The position numbers were made by a program, and so were the translations under genes. The notes under the pieces are model-generated. The model did not search any database. It saw nothing but the letters and a program-made list of their open reading frames with translations, and was not told the DNA's origin. Below, piece by piece: positions 22,697 through 25,972 of a DNA stretch of 25,972 nucleotides (positions are counted from its first letter, which is position 1; each line of letters starts with the position of its first letter). The stretch is from CAYMRB01 sp964392615 (lineage in GTDB: Bacteria; Planctomycetota; UBA8108), in assembly GCA_964392615.1 (NCBI GenBank), contig CAYMRB010000092.1, forward strand, positions 1 through 25,972. The letters are read 5' to 3'.

Positions 22697-24316
22697 TCAT
22701 TCACACGGCGGGTATTCGGCACAGCCGAGATCGCCGGCGGTGTCCGGCGCGTCCGGGTCGCCGCCGCACGGTCGTCCCGGGGGCCCCGGTGCCGCGGGAG
22801 CGGGGCCGCGTGCGAACAGGTAATTCAAGATCAAGATGCCGTCCGTCAGCAAGAGCTCCCCGTCGTTGTCGCTGTCCGCCGTCTCGAGACAGCTCGGCTC
22901 ATCGCCTGTGATGAAGAGGTACTGAAACACGGCGACTCCGTCCGACAGATCGAGATTGCCATCGGCGTTCGCGTCACCACGGTGGAACGTGAGGCCCTCG
23001 CACTCGTCCGGAACGCCATTGGAGTTCTCGTCGCGACTCGCCGGCTCCGACGCCGGAGCCTGGAGCCAAACGCCGAGGGCGACCGAGAAGCACAGACACT
23101 CGGGGCAATTGCAGACTTGGCCGAGCGCGATATCCGTATCGCCGTCATCGTCGAAGTCGGCGGCGACGATCGACTCGGGCGCCATGAGCACGGTCGATTG
23201 GATGCCTGTGCCCGCGTCGAATCTCCCGCTGCCGTCGTTCTCGAGCAACGACAGATGCGCGCTCCGGAAACCGTAGCCCGCGACGAGCAGGTCGACATCG
23301 CCGTCACTGTCGTGATCGAGCGGCACGACGAATCGCGCTCGGAATTCCAGTCGCCCGTCGAGACGCGGCGGCAAGAAGCCTCCGTCGCTGTCGTTCAGCA
23401 GAATCGCCACGCTGTCCCGCTCCGGCAGCGCCACCGCGAGGTCAACGTATCCGTCCGCGTCGACATCGACCGCGGCAAGACCTACGGGATTCGCATCCAG
23501 CGCGAGCGGCGTCGCGTCGAGCAACGTTCCGTCGCCGGCACCGAGGAATATCGAAACGCTCCGCCCCCAGCTGTTCGATGTGACGATATCAGCCGTCCCG
23601 TCTCCGTCGACGTCAGCTGCGACCACCTGTGCGACCGCGGCACCAACCTCGTACGACACGGCGTCATCGAACGTCCCGTCGCCCCGACCCAGGAACACCT
23701 CGACGCGCCCCGGGCCGCCGTCGCCTCCCGGCGCGATGCCGGCGACGAGGTCGACGTCGATCCCCGGATCGAGGTGCGCCGCGACGATCGATGTCGGCAT
23801 GTCCCCCAGCGATCTCGTGCTCGCGTCGCCGAACGTTCCATCGTCGCTCTGACGGTAGACCAGCAATTGGCCGCGGCTCTGACCGACCGCGGCGAGATCG
23901 AGCCGACCATCGCCATCGACGTCGGCGATCGCGACGTCGACCGGCACGACGTCGTCGGGCGTCAGCACGGCGTCCGATTCCATGCGCCCGTCGCCGCTGT
24001 TGAGATACACGGCCAGTCCGCCGTCGAGAAGCCGAACTCCCGCCGCGGCGAGGTCGACATCGCCGTCACCGTCGATGTCGGCAGCCGCCAACGCGCGGGC
24101 CGTCCGGTCGTCGAACACGGTCGCGGGCGCGAGATCGAACGGTCGCTGGTCGACGTCACACTCGTCCGGAATACCGTTGTCGTTGCAGTCCTCGCTCGTG
24201 CCATCGCGAATGTCCCGATCGTCCGCGACGCCGTTGTGATTGCAGTCCTGGGCGACCGGCGAACGTGTGACAAACAACGCGAGCAGGAGCGAGATGAAGA
24301 GCGTTGAGCGTCGCAT
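22697..24316 (-). CDS. exported seven-bladed FG-GAP/VCBS propeller with dockerin tag
   Basis: The protein is 539 residues from the ATG at 24316, with a GAGGA site just upstream; a longer frame to 24406 has no support. The signal peptide is about 1-22. A Cys/Asn-rich motif pair follows (DCNHNG, then DCNDNGIPDEC at 43-53). Seven repeats of about 50 residues each carry a D-x-D-x-D-G type calcium loop, near residues 80, 131, 181 (degenerate), 235, 284, 334 and 387, as expected for a closed integrin-like propeller. A CNCPECLC cluster (402-409) and a second NGVPDEC motif lead into a dockerin-like tail from 446: DANADGNLDLSDG is good, DSDNDGELLLTDG has Leu at loop position 9. It is probably a surface binding protein. 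It is the first gene of the three-gene minus-strand set. Confidence 0.87.
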   Translation of the reverse strand: MRRSTLFISLLLALFVTRSPVAQDCNHNGVADDRDIRDGTSEDCNDNGIPDECDVDQRPFDLAPATVFDDRTARALAAADIDGDGDVDLAAAGVRLLDGGLAVYLNSGDGRMESDAVLTPDDVVPVDVAIADVDGDGRLDLAAVGQSRGQLLVYRQSDDGTFGDASTRSLGDMPTSIVAAHLDPGIDVDLVAGIAPGGDGGPGRVEVFLGRGDGTFDDAVSYEVGAAVAQVVAADVDGDGTADIVTSNSWGRSVSIFLGAGDGTLLDATPLALDANPVGLAAVDVDADGYVDLAVALPERDSVAILLNDSDGGFLPPRLDGRLEFRARFVVPLDHDSDGDVDLLVAGYGFRSAHLSLLENDGSGRFDAGTGIQSTVLMAPESIVAADFDDDGDTDIALGQVCNCPECLCFSVALGVWLQAPASEPASRDENSNGVPDECEGLTFHRGDANADGNLDLSDGVAVFQYLFITGDEPSCLETADSDNDGELLLTDGILILNYLFARGPAPAAPGPPGRPCGGDPDAPDTAGDLGCAEYPPCE

Positions 24317-24627
24317 GGTTTCCTCGATAGGCGGTCGGAACCGAGGTCCTTCCCGTACGGCGGCCATCGTACGCTCCTCACGGCCTTCCGGTCGACGAGA
24401 ATGCACGCCGCACGGGACCGACGCACAGCACGAGCTCGGGCCGCGCTACCGGAAGACGAACTCCGCTCGTTGCATCGCGAGGGATTCCACCCGAACCTAG
24501 CGAGATTCCCCGCCGCCTCCTCGCGAGCCGACGCTCAGCTTCGACGTCACGTCGATTCGAAGCGGCCCGCGGTTTGCACCTTCGTTCGTGTTCGTGGGAG
24601 TCACCCTGCACCGAAAGGAGACCTCCG
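24317..24627. other. divergent intergenic region
   Basis: This 311-base stretch separates the minus-strand propeller operon from the plus-strand dockerin gene. It must hold both promoters, but I see no well-spaced -35/-10 pair on either strand, no strong palindrome and no small gene. Its right end carries the AAAGGAG ribosome site (24614-24620) of the next gene. Confidence 0.5.
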
Positions 24628-25629
24628 ATGATGCGAACGATCACCGTATTGCTGCTCACCACGATCGTGTCGCGAACGGTGTCGTCCCAGACCACCGAGC
24701 TGCCTCTCGTGAACCCGGGATTCGAGACGGGAACGATCGCGGGCTGGACCTACGACGCTGATCCGGCCCTGGCGGAGTTTCAAATGATCCCCTGGCTCGA
24801 GACGCCGAACCGATTCGCCGTCTCATTGGTCGGCACGGGTCTCCTGCCGCCGGCGACGCCAACTGTCCGCGAAGCCTCTCTGACGCAGGAAGTCGTCATG
24901 CCCGACGCAGCGGACGTGCGCTGGTCGTTCTACGTCTCGATCTACCCGGTCATCCGCCAATGGATGCACTACCCGCCGGAGAACGGCGCGAGCTTCCGCG
25001 CTCGGATCGCGGGCGAGTCCGGCTTCTCGTTCGAGGCCCGGGTCGCGATGCGCCTGCTGAACGACGGGTCCCGCCGCTACCGGGTTTCGCTGCCTTGGAC
25101 CTGGACCGTGCAGCAGTTCTCGCTAGGACGCGACCACTGGACGTTCACTACCGACAACCTGACGCGCTGGTTCCGGCCAGGAGAGACCGTGACCGTGACG
25201 TACACGAATGCGTTCCAGGTGCCAGGCAACAACCACAACGCTCCGTACGCGACCGTCGATGATCAGCCGCCAAACTGGGCCGGAATCCGAGAGATTCCGC
25301 TCCGCGACAACGTCGATCTCGACCTTCTGCCGACGCCGGCGAGGGTGTTTCGACGTGGCGACGCGAACGGTGACTCCGAGGTCGATCTCTCCGACGCCGT
25401 CTACACGCTGAGCTGGCGCTTTGTCGGCGGCGACGCACCGGGCTGCCCCGACGCAGCGGATGCGAATGACGACGGCTCGGTCGATCTCTCCGACGCCGTC
25501 TACACGCTCGGCTGGCGCTTCCTCGGCGGACCGCCGCCACCGGATCCCGGGCCGAACGACTGCGGCGCCGATTCGACCGACGACGATCTGGGTCGGTGGT
25601 GCCACCAGATCTGCGCGACGAGCCCTTGA
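24628..25629 (+). CDS. exported dockerin protein with NPGFETG-type sandwich domain
   Basis: This 333-residue protein starts at the first of two adjacent ATGs (24628), seven bases after AAAGGAG. A signal peptide (about 1-20, ending VSS) is followed by LPLVNPGFETGTIAGW, the usual opening of galactose-binding-like or carbohydrate-binding sandwich domains. The same opening appears inside the 787-residue dockerin protein. Residues about 22-240 form this single domain; no enzyme motif is visible. The tail from about 243 is a dockerin-like module with two canonical calcium loops, DANGDSEVDLSDA and DANDDGSVDLSDA, then a Cys-containing end (DCGADSTDDD). The protein is probably tethered or sorted to the surface through the tail. 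Its function beyond possible binding is unknown. It is divergent from the propeller operon and followed by a stem-loop. Confidence 0.82.
   Translation: MMRTITVLLLTTIVSRTVSSQTTELPLVNPGFETGTIAGWTYDADPALAEFQMIPWLETPNRFAVSLVGTGLLPPATPTVREASLTQEVVMPDAADVRWSFYVSIYPVIRQWMHYPPENGASFRARIAGESGFSFEARVAMRLLNDGSRRYRVSLPWTWTVQQFSLGRDHWTFTTDNLTRWFRPGETVTVTYTNAFQVPGNNHNAPYATVDDQPPNWAGIREIPLRDNVDLDLLPTPARVFRRGDANGDSEVDLSDAVYTLSWRFVGGDAPGCPDAADANDDGSVDLSDAVYTLGWRFLGGPPPPDPGPNDCGADSTDDDLGRWCHQICATSP
25381..25529 (+). repeat. 99-bp-period direct repeat inside the dockerin tail
   Basis: The 50 bases at 25381-25430 match 25480-25529 at 46 positions, and the first 29 are identical. The period of 99 bases equals 33 codons, the distance between the two calcium-binding repeats. 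Identity includes synonymous positions, which points to a recent internal duplication or conversion. Confidence 0.85.
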
Positions 25630-25631
25630 GC

Positions 25632-25656
25632 CGGCTCGAGGGTTCTCCTCGAGTCG
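25632..25656 (+). terminator. candidate hairpin terminator without U-tract
   Basis: CGGCTCGAGG (25632-25641) pairs with CCTCGAGTCG (25647-25656). This gives ten pairs including one G-T, around a five-base loop, starting three bases after the stop codon. No T-run follows, so it may act as a weak terminator or a 3'-end stabiliser. Confidence 0.45.
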
Positions 25657-25714
25657 TCAACGTGGAGAATGGGGGGCACTGCAACCGTCCATAGATCCCG
25701 ACACTCCACGTATC

Positions 25715-25972
25715 ATGAATCCGGTCACAGCTCGGCTCGCGATCGTTCTCACCGCTCTCGCATCTTCACGGTCTCTCGCCCAGGACGACTCGTCCGCGCG
25801 GACGAGACCGGACGCGCCGAAGAAGCCCCCCCAGGCCGCGGAACCGGCGAAACCCGCGAAGCTGGCCAGGACCGCCGCTGTGCGCGAGGAACTCGGCAAG
25901 CTCAAGCGGCAGGGCCGTAGCCTGAGCCTCAAGAAGAGCTACACCGAGTCGAACGACGCGTACCAGGCATAC
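25715..25972 (+). CDS. exported protein, 3' end cut by window edge
   Basis: From ATG 25715 the frame is open to the right edge (86 codons). A signal peptide (MNPVTARLAIVLTALASS, ending SLAQ at residues 19-22) is followed by a Pro/Ala/Lys-rich linker (about 23-55). A more helical, charged stretch comes next (VREELGKLKRQGRSLSL, then KKSYTESNDAYQAY). No good ribosome site is visible before the ATG, so the start is moderately sure. High G/C at third positions and the clear signal peptide support a real gene. I do not recognise the family from this fragment. Confidence 0.6.
   Translation, partial: MNPVTARLAIVLTALASSRSLAQDDSSARTRPDAPKKPPQAAEPAKPAKLARTAAVREELGKLKRQGRSLSLKKSYTESNDAYQAY

Noticed and set aside
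20650..22911. A 753-codon plus-strand open frame
   Set aside because: It is the mirror frame of the beta-helix gene, has no ribosome site or domain, and runs across the gap into the next gene.

Overview
This is a GC-rich bacterial window with dense coding and short gaps. It most resembles a planctomycete (Planctomycetota) or a near relative. The main reason is four exported proteins that end in the same C-terminal dockerin-like calcium-binding module. Supporting signs are a CotH-kinase/lamin-tail/PKD mosaic protein, a small C-terminal CxxCH protein, an FG-GAP protein with 'DCNxNGxPDEC' motifs, and GTG/TTG starts. The lineage call is inferred from protein style; there is no marker RNA in the window.

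Layout: the left edge cuts into a sensor histidine kinase whose stop overlaps the start of an OmpR-type response regulator. A small exported haem-c-type protein follows (2241-2651). It converges on a minus-strand pair: a large dockerin protein (3719-6082) and a secreted AHL-lactonase-like metallo-beta-lactamase (2664-3713). Divergent from that pair is a full four-module cobalamin-dependent methionine synthase, metH (6193-9930). It converges on a minus-strand pair: a uroporphyrinogen-decarboxylase-superfamily methyltransferase-like protein (10293-11450) and a small putative lipoprotein (9983-10279).

A 672-bp gene-free stretch (11451-12122) contains a symmetric palindromic element of about 160-170 bp that looks like a MITE. 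After it comes an 1849-residue exported CotH-kinase mosaic protein with a TTG start (12123-17672).

The right third is a minus-strand operon-like set (24316 down to 17804) encoding a seven-bladed FG-GAP/VCBS propeller with a dockerin, a beta-helix/PDZ/C-terminal-sandwich fusion, and a GH97-family glycoside hydrolase. All three are predicted to be exported, which suggests glycan binding and breakdown outside the cytoplasm. Divergent from it is another small dockerin protein (24628-25629), and then a gene cut by the right edge.

The theme is exported, calcium-dependent, carbohydrate-directed proteins sharing one sorting/anchoring-type tag, next to one-carbon and two-component housekeeping genes. 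No tRNA, rRNA, CRISPR array, transposase, integrase or phage gene is visible. No complete undescribed defence or mobile system is evident; the least explained items are the palindromic element and the fusion architectures.
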